From contig CM043968.1 of the NCBI GenBank assembly GCA_014529385.2, forward strand, positions 22,063,484 through 22,127,483: a stretch of DNA of 64,000 nt. Reading direction: 5' to 3'. This DNA is from Adiantum capillus-veneris. Its lineage: Eukaryota > Streptophyta > Polypodiopsida > Polypodiales > Pteridaceae. The notes under the pieces were generated by a model. The model saw nothing but the letters and a program-made list of their open reading frames with translations. It was not told where the DNA came from and did not search any database. Each line of letters starts with the position of its first letter. Positions within the stretch are counted from its first letter, which is position 1. Positions 46,846-56,571 of this stretch are shown here, one piece after another. A program made the position numbers and the translations under genes.

Positions 46846-47198
46846 GCAAATGTACAAAATGTTAAAAATGAACAAAGTTTTTGTCTTATAAGACTCTCTT
46901 TTTCTTTATTTGTGCACAAAAATAAAGTAGTATGCATGCTTAGATCAAGTTTGTGGAGACGACGTCTCCCAAACACCAAGTAGAGCTTGTCACTCTACTA
47001 TGGAAGACTGATAGGACTGATGTGCAGACATGCTTGCGGCAGCCTCAGGCTCTCAAGCGCCAAATGACTAGTCATCCATTATGGAATGATGTCGTAGGGT
47101 AACATAGGGATCCTCTACCCGCTAAGAAAAGGACATGAATATGCTTTATCTTCTCTACACCATAGTCGAGGACGACTATGATTTCAAGAGAGAGGTAA
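46846..47198 (+). promoter_or_regulatory. 3' untranslated region, hairpin and polypurine tract of element C
   Basis: No ORF. A perfect 8-bp stem with 4-nt loop, CATAGTCG-AGGA-CGACTATG, lies at 47,161-47,180, and the polypurine tract AAGAGAGAGGTAA at about 47,186-47,198 abuts the LTR's TG. GTCGAGGAC-type sequences next to the PPT are common in plant Ty3 elements. Confidence 0.7.
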
Positions 47199-47576
47199 TG
47201 TCATAATAATCAATATCTAATTCTCCTAAATGATTTTCTCATATTAAACTGATCATTTAATGTGGGGAGGTACCAGGGGAGAAAAAGCTAGAATATTGGT
47301 TAAGCTAGCAAACCGGCCACAGTAGGGATCCAAAGGAGGGAAAATAGGGATCAAAAGGGGGGGCCATCTGCAAAAGAGCCATGTGCAACAATGGGCTAAA
47401 AAGACCTTAAGGTTCAGCCCATTAAGACTTCCAAAATGCTAAGGTTCCAAAATTCAAAGGTTGTGTCCAAAGGTCAACCCTAGGGAAAATTGGATGCTTA
47501 GTGTGTGTACAAAAGTCTTCTTCAAAGCCTACAAAGGAGGGGGCGAGCCCATTTAGTAGGGGATGAGAGAGAAAGC

Positions 47577-47637
<61 letters not shown>

Positions 47638-48831
47638 GCTCCCTTTACACAAAGGGAATTAGGGACACATGTCAGCTCCCTAGGCCAGATGCCCACAAGG
47701 TGTGCCCAATTCCTATTGGAAGACCCTTGAAGTGGACCAATGAGAATTAAGCTAGAGTAAATCTAGTTTAATTAATTTAAAAACATTTAATAAAAGAAAC
47801 CAATGAGAATTAAGTCTCCTAGAAGACTATTGGGCAGTCTCCCAAGGGGTCCAATGAGCATTCAGGAGCCCAATGGCTTGCCTGATTCCTATTGGCCAGG
47901 AGGCAAAGGGGTCCAATGAGAGTTTAGTTTAATTATTTAATTACCTAAAGCTCTCACAAAAGGGGAAAGGGGGACACATGTCAGAAGGCTATCACTTATG
48001 CTGCTTAACACCCATTGGCTTGACTTGGGGAGGTCCAATGAGGCAAAAGCCATACCAATTTAGCATGAAGGGCTCGCCCAAGAGAGAGAGGGGGCTGAGT
48101 TTTGCTTGGCATTGACACACACACACTCACACTTGACCATGTGTGAAGAAAGAATACTCTATCTCCTCCCAAGCTTTAATGGAGAGCTCATCACCTACTC
48201 GAAGCTTGTGAGATAGAAGCCTACATCAACACTCTCTTGGCATATGGATGCAAATCCAACCAAGAGCCAAGCTTCAATGCATGCTCATCTTCTCTACCAA
48301 GCTAATTACTAAGCTAAGCTATGCTAATATGAGTGATTATGTGAGGAGATGTACATCTTTCTCGTAAGATACTCCTTCTTCCTCTCAATCTACTCTCATA
48401 CCCTGCTAGCTCTCACCATCTTCGAAGGTGTGTGAGGTCTTGGGTCTGAGAATGGGGATAATTCAAGTTGTGTTTGATTAAGTGTTTTGCTTAGTGCATG
48501 AAGCTTCCATCTTCATTGCACTAGCTAGTCTTGAAGGAACACAAGGAATTGTATTGTACAATGTCTCTCTTGATGGGAGAAACCATAATACAAAGACTTT
48601 TGGAGGGGGGACCGGCTCCATGCAAATCCGGTCCTCAACTATTGTCAATAGCTTAATTTCTCTCTCTTTTGAAAGTATTGTCGATGCTATCTAACTAGGT
48701 GTTATGCGTTTTGTTGCTCTCTCCACCCAAGCACTCTTGTAATTCTCATTAGGAATCTATTCTAATGAAATGCCCACTATGTTCATGCTAATTTCCGCTA
48801 CACATAAGTTATTAGGCCATTAAATGTTACA
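47199..48831 (+). repeat. 3' LTR of element C
   Basis: 1,633 bp, TGTCATAATAATC...AAATGTTACA. It contains a CA microsatellite (47,579-47,634) that is only about 11 repeats in the solo LTR at 30,094-31,684. The ORFs inside it (47422-47652, 47505-47750, 48482-48694) have no coding character. Confidence 0.93.
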
Positions 48832-48948
48832 CTCTACATCATAACCTCTATCCATCTCTCTCACTACCTTATCTCTATCTCTACACCTTCTCTATGTACT
48901 CTCTACCTAATCTACCTGACCTTTCCCTCTACATCCTAACCTCTATCC

Positions 48949-48982
<34 letters not shown>

Positions 48983-49620
48983 CTGATCTCTAGACCCTCT
49001 ATCTCTACCTAGTCTTTATCTCTACACCTTTTCTACGTACTCTCTACCTAATCTCTACACGCTCTATCTACTCCATCAACACTTTTCCCTACACCCTAGT
49101 CTCTTTCTGATTCCTAATCTTATCTATAGAATCTTTATCTCTACTCCCCTAATCATATCTATCTAAGCGCTCTCTCTACCCCCTGTCCCTAATCTTGACT
49201 CTTTCTATTGCTACTTTGTACGTATCCTCCTTCTTTACCTAATCTACCTCATCTCTACACCTTCTTTATCAACTCTATTCACACCTCACTCCACACCCTT
49301 ATCTCTTTCAAGATCCTAACCCAATTTATCTACTCTCTACTTAATCTCTATCCCTACCCTCTCTCTATCCCCTAATCTCAACTCTCTATCCATGTAATCT
49401 CTCTATACTCTCTCTCTCTCTTTGTGTGTGTGTGTGTGTGTAGACTCTTCATATATTCTCTATCTACACAATCTCTCTCTAATCTCTATCTACTCTACCT
49501 TTACACACTTTCTCTCTATAATCTCTATCTACTCTCTCTCTCTCCACACTTTCTCTGCACACCCTATCCTTCTCTCTCTTGCTAACTTTCTTTCTTTTTG
49601 TCTAATGTAACTACCTCTCT
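48832..49620. repeat. Pyrimidine-rich degenerate CTCTACCTAATCTCTA tract
   Basis: About 790 bp of strongly strand-biased C/T sequence made of variants of CTCTACCTAATCTCTAC, with a pure CT run at 48,951-48,980 and a GT run at 49,421-49,441. It is probably an expanded and decayed microsatellite; no gene is seen. Confidence 0.8.
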
Positions 49621-50110
49621 TTCTCTCTCTACTTAAACAATAATAATTAAATATATGCTAGTCCCTACTTTAACATTAACTATAAAATGTACACTAATAT
49701 CTCTTTCTCCCTCTCTTTTCCTCTCTTCCTAATCACACACCAGAGAAACAAGGAAGCATCTACGAACTAATCTCACACTTACAACAAAGAACCAAACAAG
49801 CAAAGTGAGATCAACCAACTAAGCAAGAAAACACCTACACCAAATATGCAAGGCAAAATTTTTGAATCTAACTTTTCTAATGTGTGTGTGTATTTAGAAA
49901 GCAGGGTGGGAAGGGGAGGATTGTGTAGAATCTTGCCTCTTGTTTTCCTCTAACAGTCGCATCTTCTTGCTGTCGTCTTTTGTAGAGCCCTCTTGTGGTC
50001 TACCCTCTCCTCTCCAATGATCTTTGGTTGGTGGAGCACTCCACCAAAGATTGTGTGTGTGTGTGTGTGTGTGTGTGCATGCGCGCGTGCGTGTGTGTGT
50101 GTGTGAAGGA

Positions 50111-50155
<45 letters not shown>

Positions 50156-50338
50156 ATTTGAGAGGGAGAGAAAGGGAGAATATGGATGTTAAGCAAGGTA
50201 TGCTATAAAAAATGTGCTATACCATGCTTTTGTCATTTTTTAAATCTGCAAGGTAATATATGCGATACTATCTATGTTAATATTTAATTTATAAAAAAAT
50301 TCTTCCCGCTCTGCTCTCCTCTTTGGCCACCCCACTTT

Positions 50339-50375
<37 letters not shown>

Positions 50376-50479
50376 AAAATGCAATAAAGGGCCGCATTAA
50401 AACGTTTAAAAACTTTTATAGTGTATCAAACTTGCAGTTCAATAATGTGGCTTGTTTTGTATGCATGTGAGGTACCAAT
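49621..50479. repeat. AT-rich spacer with GT/AG and CT microsatellites
   Basis: GT run at 50,052-50,077 followed by CATGCGCGCGTGCGT and a second GT run, then AG at 50,113-50,148 and CT at 50,341-50,373. The two arginine/glutamate or leucine/serine ORFs here are artefacts. Nothing else is seen. Confidence 0.8.
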
Positions 50480-51400
50480 TCTAAGACAACAAAGCACCCT
50501 CTCTTTCTGGGTTGTGTAATCAAGTCCCACTTTATAATGTCACAAGTCTTGTGGATAAATAGGGCACAAGAATGACCTCTATGATTCTCAACTTAACATA
50601 AAGAGGCCAATCATGACAATTGCAAGAATGTATTTTTGTTTGCATCCTATCAAAAACCCATTAGAGTTTTTGTTTTTGTGTTACATCTACCCCTAGGGGA
50701 TATCCTAGATGTTTTAAAACATGACCCCTAGGGAGTCAAGAAAGTATAGTGTCATCAGCAAAACTCAGTGTAGTCATAGGCTTCTCCTTTGATATCAATC
50801 CCTCAATGGAAATTACTTGCACTTGTGCATCCAAAAAAACAAAAGAGACGTTGGTGGCCACAACAAATTGAATAGGGCCAAGAGGACACCCCTTATCTAA
50901 TTGATCTTCAAACAAGAAAGAGATATTGGGTGGCCATAACAAATTGAATAGGGCGAAGAGGACACCCCTTATCTAATTGATCTTCAAACAAGAATTTCCT
51001 TTGATAATTTGCCTCCTTGCAATTGCTTTGGCCAACAACTTATAAATAAAGCACAACATAGTAATAGGCCTCTAATGGTTGAGATTAGTAGAAAACATTT
51101 GCTTTGGAATCATTTTTTAAATCCCTTGCTTCAGGCATGGGTCCATGCATTGAGATAGCCATATAGAATTGAGAAGTTTAAGAACAGTACAATTTAATGA
51201 TGCCCATAAGTGCATAATAAATTCTTTGGTAATCCCGCAAATAGGAGTCTTTTGATTTGCCATACATTTTAGAGCCCAATAGATTCTGATCATGAAAGGA
51301 ATTCTCAAGCCTACTTGCATCTGCTATCCCAGTGCATGGTGTCAAATGCACCAACGTTTGATTCATGTCTCTTGCTCTTTTGATTGAAATATCCAAACTT
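50480..51400 (-). pseudogene. LINE (L1-type) reverse transcriptase fragment
   Basis: The minus strand reads, from high to low coordinates: ALKCMANQKTPICGITKEFI (RT lead-in, compare the usual MANNKAPGxDGxTKEF), VLKLLNSIW, CLKQGI*KMIPK, NLNH*RPITMLCFIYKLLAK, DKGCPLGPIQFVVAT, LSFADDTILS (catalytic FADD, 50,736-50,770), then LGYPLGVDVTQ near 50,690 and WVFDRMQTKI after it. The order and spacing are those of a plant L1-type RT. At least two stops and frame changes make it a relic; endonuclease and ORF1 are not seen. Confidence 0.85.
50865..51012. repeat. 76-bp tandem duplication within the LINE fragment
   Basis: AAATTGAATAGGGC...CTTCAAACAAGAA occurs at 50,865 and again at 50,941, duplicating the segment that encodes DQLDKGCPLGPIQFVV (one copy GGCGAAG, the other GGCCAAG). 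It is a local slippage or repair event after the element died. Confidence 0.85.
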
Positions 51401-51816
51401 TATAAAAATTCTCCTCAAAGTGTTAGGTACATGTATCCATCAGTTGTTGGCCATAAGCAATCACAAAACCATCTTCCATTACAAGCTTGGTCGTACTTTC
51501 ACTTTTTGCTTTGGATTCAAGCTTTTGAAAAAAAAAAGTCTTTGCGTACACACTCACACACTTTAGCCAGTGTTCCTATGCTGCAAGCCAACCCAGTTCC
51601 ATCCTGGGGTGATATGTAAACCAAAGAGAAAACTACAACCCCAAAACTTTGTGAGGACACGATCGAGCTTTGCGGTTGTCCTGGCAGCTCGAAGCAAGCT
51701 TGGATGCATTGAACACCTCCAAATGGCCCTCAATTGGGTCATGGAAGACGCAATCCCAAAGCTCGCATTAACAAGCTCGAGGCACGATTCGACTCAATAA
51801 TCAGACTCGTCACTGA

Positions 51817-51820
<4 letters not shown>
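51401..51820. other. Unassigned spacer
   Basis: No feature recognised. Short ORFs (51365-51619, 51570-51800) lack homology that I can see and are not supported. Confidence 0.4.

Positions 51821-51870
<50 letters not shown>
51821..51870. repeat. AG microsatellite, 50 bp
   Basis: Uninterrupted AG dinucleotides between two LINE-derived pieces. Confidence 0.95.
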
Positions 51871-51879
<9 letters not shown>

Positions 51880-51903
51880 TTTTATTACCGTCATCATCGG
51901 AGG

Positions 51904-52265
51904 TCAAATACCTATGGGACCAATGTTACATGTGATGGAGGATGTGTGTGGCTGATGATACTCGATGCTCCAAATTGTGGTGATGAGAGTCGCAATGGAG
52001 AGCCCACACTGTGAATGGGAGAGGAAAGTGTACAGGTCTAAGTCATGGCTGAAAATGTGAGGGAAGCAAGTTTGGATGTGACCAAAAGCTGAGCACTCTA
52101 GTAGTGTGTGGTACTCAAACTCTAAAAATTGCAGTGAGCATAATGTGCACAATCGATTTGATTCTAGTCCATTGCCCGAACGACCCGTCTCACATCGAAG
52201 GGAGTGGGAGCTAAGCCGAATGGCTACGATAGTGTGTATCACTGAAAAGGGGATAGGCTCAAGCA

Positions 52266-52266
<1 letters not shown>
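51904..52266 (-). pseudogene. LINE C-terminal zinc-binding domain fragment
   Basis: The 120-codon minus ORF contains VAIRLSSHSLRCETGR, RLCTLCSLQFLEFEYHTLLE and C at the end of that block. The arrangement R.SSH.L..E.GR...R.C..C......E.H.L..C is the pattern of the zinc-binding domain that follows RT in many LINEs. It lies upstream, not downstream, of the RT fragment at 50,480-51,400 in reading direction, so it is probably a piece of another insertion. Confidence 0.55.
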
Positions 52267-52358
<92 letters not shown>

Positions 52359-52400
52359 AGGGGAGAGAGAGAGGGGGAACGGGGAGGGGAGCGGCCAGCC

Positions 52401-52459
<59 letters not shown>

Positions 52460-52497
52460 AGAAGAAGAAGAGAGTTTTAATGTCGTAGGAAACTATC

Positions 52498-52565
<68 letters not shown>

Positions 52566-52656
52566 GGGTTGGAGGGATCATGAGAGGGAGAGGGGGTGTG
52601 ATACAAAGAGACACAAGGCACTAGCAAAAATGCTAGTTCCTTGTCAAGATAGATAC

Positions 52657-52714
<58 letters not shown>
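52266..52714. repeat. Compound GT/AG microsatellite cluster
   Basis: GT at 52,266-52,288 running straight into AG to 52,353, AG at 52,402-52,456 ending in GAA repeats, AG at 52,501-52,562 and AG at 52,659-52,714. Nearly 60% of this 450-bp stretch is dinucleotide repeat. All ORFs through it are artefacts. Confidence 0.95.
52457..52499 (-). repeat. SINE 3' tail fragment
   Basis: The minus strand reads GATAGTTTCCTACGACATTAA followed by CTCTCTTCTTCTTC, matching the 3' end of the SINE at 54,505-54,636 (GATAATTTCCTACGACGTTAA then ATCTTCTTCTTCC). Only the tail is left, between two AG runs. Confidence 0.65.
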
Positions 52715-52717
<3 letters not shown>

Positions 52718-53361
52718 GTCCTTGGCTACTTCAGTGGTGGGAGGGGCAGCAATGGGTGGTGGTGGTAGGATTAGGGGCGGCTCATGGTGGCAGTAAGCTA
52801 GCACTACTAACCACCAGTGGTGGACTTAGGTGGTGGTGGCGATGGGTGCTAAGGGGCGGCAATGGGAGGTAGTGGTGGTGGCCCTCCGAAAAAGAAGAAA
52901 GCTCGCTCCGTTGAGCTCGTCCCATAACCGTCCCCAGCTCTCGATGCCACCATGCTCCCCGTCGTTGTTGGTCTGATACCAGTTGAAGGGTACGCAAGTG
53001 CGGTGCATGTGCAGAGAGGGAGAAGGAGAGAAAGAGAGAGAGCACACAGAGTATGTGGAGTCGGGTCTAACTATGAGCTACTCCCTTATTCTTTTTTGTG
53101 TATTATGAATAAGTCATAGGGTAAGTGTGATGGGTGCGTTATCGGGTATTGGGCACATCGGCCTTTACCCCAACATGTACATGTCTCCACTCCACGTCTC
53201 CTCTTCCACTTCAAAAATGACTTCCAAGGACGTTTAATTGATTTTCCTCTAGAATCTTTGAAAGATTCTTTTTGAAAGACATTTCCTAAAAATTGTAGTC
53301 CTTGTTGAACCCTTATGGTCATCAATCATTGAGGTTTATAGCATATCCTCATCGCTATATA
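52715..53361. other. GGTGGT-rich segment and spacer
   Basis: 52,735-52,880 is a purine-rich GGTGGTGG stretch. Near 52,968-52,980 the minus strand reads TGGTATCAGACC, resembling a retroelement primer site, but no LTR pair accompanies it. The remainder to 53,361 is unassigned. Confidence 0.4.
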
Positions 53362-53714
53362 ACACGGGCATGCTCAAATGGGATCAATGGTGGAGGAGGA
53401 AAACGTGGGGCGCGCCAATCGTGGACCGTCAGATTTGGTAATTTTTTCGAATTTACAAATTTGCCCCGAATTTACTAATCGACCCACATTTACAATATGA
53501 CATATTCAAATCCCCATTATTTCAATGAACGTATCCGGACGTAGTGGTTAGTGCACATGACTCGCAGCGTGGAGGTCGCAGGTTCAAGACATGGGGTGTG
53601 GATTGTCCCGAATTTACTTTTTTCCCTGAATTTACCAAATGTCTCAAATTTACAAATGTGCATCTGACGGTCCGAATCACCTCAATCGTAGATCCCATTT
53701 GAAACTGCCCGTGT
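53362..53714. mobile_element. 353-bp inverted-repeat element (MITE-like) containing a tRNA-like sequence
   Basis: Imperfect terminal inverted repeats of about 50 bp: the left begins ACACGGGCA...TCAAATGGGATC...GGACCGTCAGAT, and the right end is its complement. Inside are several CGAATTTAC / AAATTTACAAAT words and, at 53,536-53,595, a sequence with tRNA-type internal promoter boxes. There is no ORF. The flanks share TAGCATAT (about 53,339 and 53,720), but these lie 10-20 bp outside the repeats, so no target duplication can be assigned. Confidence 0.7.
53536..53595 (+). other. tRNA-like sequence with A and B boxes
   Basis: GTAGTGGTTAGTGCAC resembles an A box region (TRGYNNAGTGG-like) and GCAGGTTCAAGAC resembles the B box (GGTTCGANNCC with A for G). 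Spacing of about 38 bp fits a tRNA D-arm/T-arm arrangement, with a CTCGCAGCGTGGAGGTCGC middle. The acceptor arms do not pair convincingly, so it is a tRNA-derived (SINE-like) piece rather than a tRNA gene. Confidence 0.5.
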
Positions 53715-54340
53715 GAAAGATAGCATATGGGGTGGGGTCCAAAATATGCTCTTGTTTGTTATTACTTTGTTTGGCAACAGTAAAGCTAGCCTTCCACTCA
53801 CATATTCATTCACAATCACAAATAAGAGCCAAGTCTCACAAGAGATTTGTATTATTAATCTACTAACATAATATGGCGGAAGGGGGAGCCCTTTACACGT
53901 GTCGCAATTTGTGACTTGAAGGTTAAAGTCCAAAACAAAAACAAACCCCTTTGCACACGATAAAGAGGGAGAGAAGGAGAGAGAGAGAGAGAGAGAGAGG
54001 CCGCCGAAGGCGGCCGATCGTACTAGTGCATTTAAGGGTTAACAAACACACTAGTTTCTAAAAGTTGGAATGGGATCTTATGGAAAAGTGTGTTGCCTTG
54101 TTAAGATAAGCTCCCAACTTTTTCTAAAGTTTCTCCTTGCTTTGAGGAGTCGAAATGAATTTCCATTGGTGAGGCCCATCTAATACACAAGAAAAACTTT
54201 GTATTTGTAGCTCTACTACAACTTAGGAGCTTGTCTCCTTGAGACCACTAAATTCCATTTCAAATAGTGTGAGCATTATTTAATTGAAAAATGGAAGATT
54301 CCCAAGGAGATTCTCTCTCTATTTGGCGAGTGGAGACGGT

Positions 54341-54343
<3 letters not shown>
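53715..54343. other. Unassigned spacer with short AG run
   Basis: AG run at about 53,975-53,998, then GGCCGCCGAAGGCGGCC, a 17-nt palindrome, at about 53,999-54,015. Otherwise nothing recognised. Confidence 0.4.

Positions 54344-54396
<53 letters not shown>
54344..54396. repeat. CT microsatellite, 53 bp
   Basis: Pure CT dinucleotide repeat. Confidence 0.95.
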
Positions 54397-54400
<4 letters not shown>

Positions 54401-54504
54401 TCGAGCAACGCATGTGGCAAAGCCCCTCTCTCTCGGATGTGTGTGTGTGTTTATGGGTGTGTGCGTGCTAAAAGAAAGAGGAAACTGGTATAACCTTTCT
54501 ATCA

Positions 54505-54636
54505 CCCAAGTGTAGTAGATTGGTTATGCCATTTTCCTCTTGTTTAACAGGTCTTGAGTTCAACGCTCCTCGTCGGATAGATCTTTAAGGTCTATTGGGA
54601 TAATTTCCTACGACGTTAAAAAAATCTTCTTCTTCC
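54505..54636 (+). mobile_element. tRNA-derived SINE candidate
   Basis: GTAGTAGATTGGTTATGCC (54,512-54,530) resembles an A-box region and GAGTTCAACGCTCC (54,556-54,569) a B box, about 40 bp apart. The 3' part ends TTTCCTACGACGTTAAAAAA then ATCTTCTTCTTCC, a simple-repeat tail as in many plant SINEs. The same 3' end recurs inverted at 52,457-52,499, which supports a dispersed element. A GT microsatellite follows (54,637-54,659). Confidence 0.6.
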
Positions 54637-54790
54637 TGTGTGTGTGTGTGTGTGTGTGCAAGCTGCGAGGGGCACTCTTGTCTAATACCACTACTAGGCT
54701 CAAATACAAATGGTCATTACAGGTGGTATATTCATTCACGTTGTTAATTGATACGTCTACGTCCACCGAGGTAGTTCTAAGGGAAAATTA

Positions 54791-55194
54791 CCAAAATACC
54801 CCTCTAATTTGTGGAAATTCCCAAAATACCCTTGTATATATTTGGTTGGATTGTTCAAGATTTTCTAATCTTCGTTCCTTTTTGACAATTGCGATCCATT
54901 TTGAGTGCTTAGCATCTAATTTGTCGCAAATTACCTCGCAAAAAAGGCAATAATGTCTAAAAATAATGAAGTGATTCATCTCCGAAGCCTACATAAGCAA
55001 CCCAAATTCTAGTTTTAGCATCTTGTATTGATAGACAGTCAGTCTTCTTAAGAAAAGCTACAAATTTTTATATCTCTGGAGAAATTTAATTTCACAACCA
55101 GGGGTATTTTGGGAATTTATGACAAAATATTGAAGGTATTTTGGGAATTTTTGAAATTTGAGGGGTATTTTGAAAATTTCCACAAATTAGAGGG
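54791..55194. mobile_element. MITE-like inverted-repeat element of AAAATACCCC modules
   Basis: CCCTCTAATTTGTGGAAATT at 54,800-54,819 is repeated inverted at 55,175-55,194, and modules AATTCCCAAAATACCC recur several times in both arms. About 400 bp in all, no coding capacity. It lies 55 bp upstream of the candidate exon at 55,249. Confidence 0.6.
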
Positions 55195-55248
55195 TCTCTC
55201 ATCCGCGTCGGACCGAGACAGGGGAGGGGATCGGCGAGCGTGAGGAAG

Positions 55249-55335
55249 ATGGACAGCATCCTCACCAAGGCCAGCAGCTTCCTCTTAGCCCGCCGCGCCA
55301 AGCAGGAATTCTCCTCCATGGGCGACGATGTAAAC
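55249..55335 (+). CDS. Candidate first coding exon of a host gene (unknown product)
   Basis: A 29-codon open segment, MDSILTKASSFLLARRAKQE then FSSMGDDVN, is followed directly by GTAAGT, a perfect plant splice donor. The local sequence is much more GC- and CpG-rich than its surroundings (CGCGTCGGACCGAGACAGGGG upstream), as at plant gene starts. The N-terminus could form an amphipathic helix. I do not recognise the protein. Downstream exons are uncertain: the best in-frame continuation is 55,749-55,865. It could also be a captured gene fragment. Expression cannot be judged from sequence. Confidence 0.4.
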
Positions 55336-55385
55336 GTAAGTTCACTTTCTTTTTTCCCCTGTTTGTTCTAGTCTGCTTGCACAAC

Positions 55386-55386
<1 letters not shown>

Positions 55387-55425
<39 letters not shown>

Positions 55426-55434
55426 CGCGGCATC
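55387..55434. repeat. 48-nt poly-C homopolymer
   Basis: Forty-eight consecutive C followed by GCGCGG, inside the putative intron after the exon at 55,249-55,335. Runs of this length are very rare in plant DNA and error-prone to sequence. Confidence 0.95.
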
Positions 55435-55748
55435 ATCTGAAATTCTGCCGGCTTATCATAGCATGGGTCCCCGTCATCCGAAATTCTACCGGCTGATCAT
55501 AGCATGGGCTTACCGCAATCTGTGTTCAAAGACTTGATCTTTGCAACTATGTAGAGTAATCGGTTTTTTTGTTGGTCGAGGAGAATGTGCTTGTATCTGA
55601 GTGAAGAAAATACCCACATTTATGTCTATCACCAGCTGAGACTTGTCTAGTGAGGATCAGAAGACAGTGCGGGTGAGACAGTCTTTGTGTTGATTGATGA
55701 GAAGCCAGCATACTGAGAGGGTACAATCATTGTTATTGCAATGTGCAG

Positions 55749-55865
55749 AGCGATAGCAAAAGTAATTATTGTCTTCTCAATGTTTTTGGAAAAGGCAATA
55801 AGAGGGCTCTGGGCAAGTCTATGTCTGATGTTGGTGCAGTATCTAATTTACATGATCATGCATGA
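55749..55865 (+). CDS. Possible second exon of the 55,249 gene
   Basis: Preceded by TTGCAATGTGCAG, a good acceptor, and in phase with the first exon: SDSKSNYCLLNVFGKGNKRA then LGKSMSDVGAVSNLHDHA and TGA at 55,863-55,865. The predicted product would be only 67 residues, so either this is a small unknown protein, the splice is different, or the gene is truncated. Low support. Confidence 0.22.
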   Translation, partial: SDSKSNYCLLNVFGKGNKRALGKSMSDVGAVSNLHDHA

Positions 55866-55917
55866 AATGTAAAACAGCTTGAAATTTAGAAACATTCACT
55901 GAGGCTGGGGGAAGTTT

Positions 55918-56127
55918 ATGACATTTAGGGAGTTAGGGGGGACTCATCTACTATGGTTGCACACTAGAGTGCACAAAGTCCTTGGCACTGCCCATGATGC
56001 AAATCTTAAGAAACGGGCAGAAAATTTCCCCCAGTTCTTACAATGCCTCCATCAGGCATTTGTTGCTTGCCCATATCTTCTTGCCGTGCCAGATCCAGTG
56101 GAAAGAAAGATAGACAAGATTGAGTAA
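55918..56127 (+). CDS. Unrecognised ORF, possible exon or gene fragment
   Basis: 69 codons, MTFRELGGTHLLWLHTRVHK...LKKRAENFPQFLQCL...VPDPVERKIDKIE. The composition is protein-like (not low complexity) and helical in appearance, in contrast with the other small ORFs nearby, and it lies downstream of the candidate exon. No family recognised, and no clear splice sites tie it to 55,249. Confidence 0.25.
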   Translation: MTFRELGGTHLLWLHTRVHKVLGTAHDANLKKRAENFPQFLQCLHQAFVACPYLLAVPDPVERKIDKIE

Positions 56128-56300
56128 TCACACAATCAAAATCCTTTTTGTAATGTTGCATTAGTGGATGTGCTTGTGGGTCCTTTGCGTTATTGGTGTA
56201 TTCTTTTTCAGAATGAATGGAGAGAGATATTTGATATGCATTACTCGAGAGAGAGCTCTCTCATTGTAGATAGGTAGATGTATCCAGGGAGATTGAGTTC

Positions 56301-56571
56301 TGCTATAGAGAATGATACTAAATAGATCCTTGTATGTAGATAGTAAATCTCTGTGTGCGTGAACACACACACACACTTATACATATGTATGTATGTATGT
56401 GTGTGTATGTACACACACATACATACACACACATAGAGAGAGAGAGAGAGAGATCTGCTATAGAGAATGATACTAAATAGATCCTTGTATGTAGATAGTA
56501 AATTTGTGTGTGCGTGAACACACACACTTATACATGTATGTATGTATGTGTGTATGTGTATGTACATACAC

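Larger units (their letters stand above)
41385..48831 (+). mobile_element. Ty3/gypsy retrotransposon C, nearly complete, defective
   Basis: Order on the plus strand: truncated 5' LTR, PBS, gag, zinc knuckle, protease, RT, RNase H, integrase, chromodomain-like tail, hairpin and PPT, then full 3' LTR. RT-RNase H before integrase defines Ty3/gypsy; the C-terminal chromodomain-like segment suggests the chromovirus branch. The retained 238 bp of 5' LTR differs from the 3' LTR at about one position, so the insertion is recent. Nevertheless gag-pol has four in-frame stops, a frame excursion in gag and an in-frame 33-36 nt deletion in RT. Most of the 5' LTR is gone, including its promoter part, so the copy should not be transcribed from its own LTR. 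Confidence 0.95.

Noticed and set aside
52106-52872. Arginine/glutamate-rich ORFs of over 100 codons.
   Set aside because: They are translations of AG dinucleotide repeats.
52966-52982. Primer binding site on the minus strand (TGGTATCAGACC) suggesting another LTR element.
   Set aside because: No LTR end with CA in the right position, no second LTR and no gag nearby; the match alone is short.
53536-53595. A functional tRNA gene.
   Set aside because: A and B boxes are recognisable but the acceptor stem and anticodon arm do not fold convincingly, and it lies inside an inverted-repeat element.
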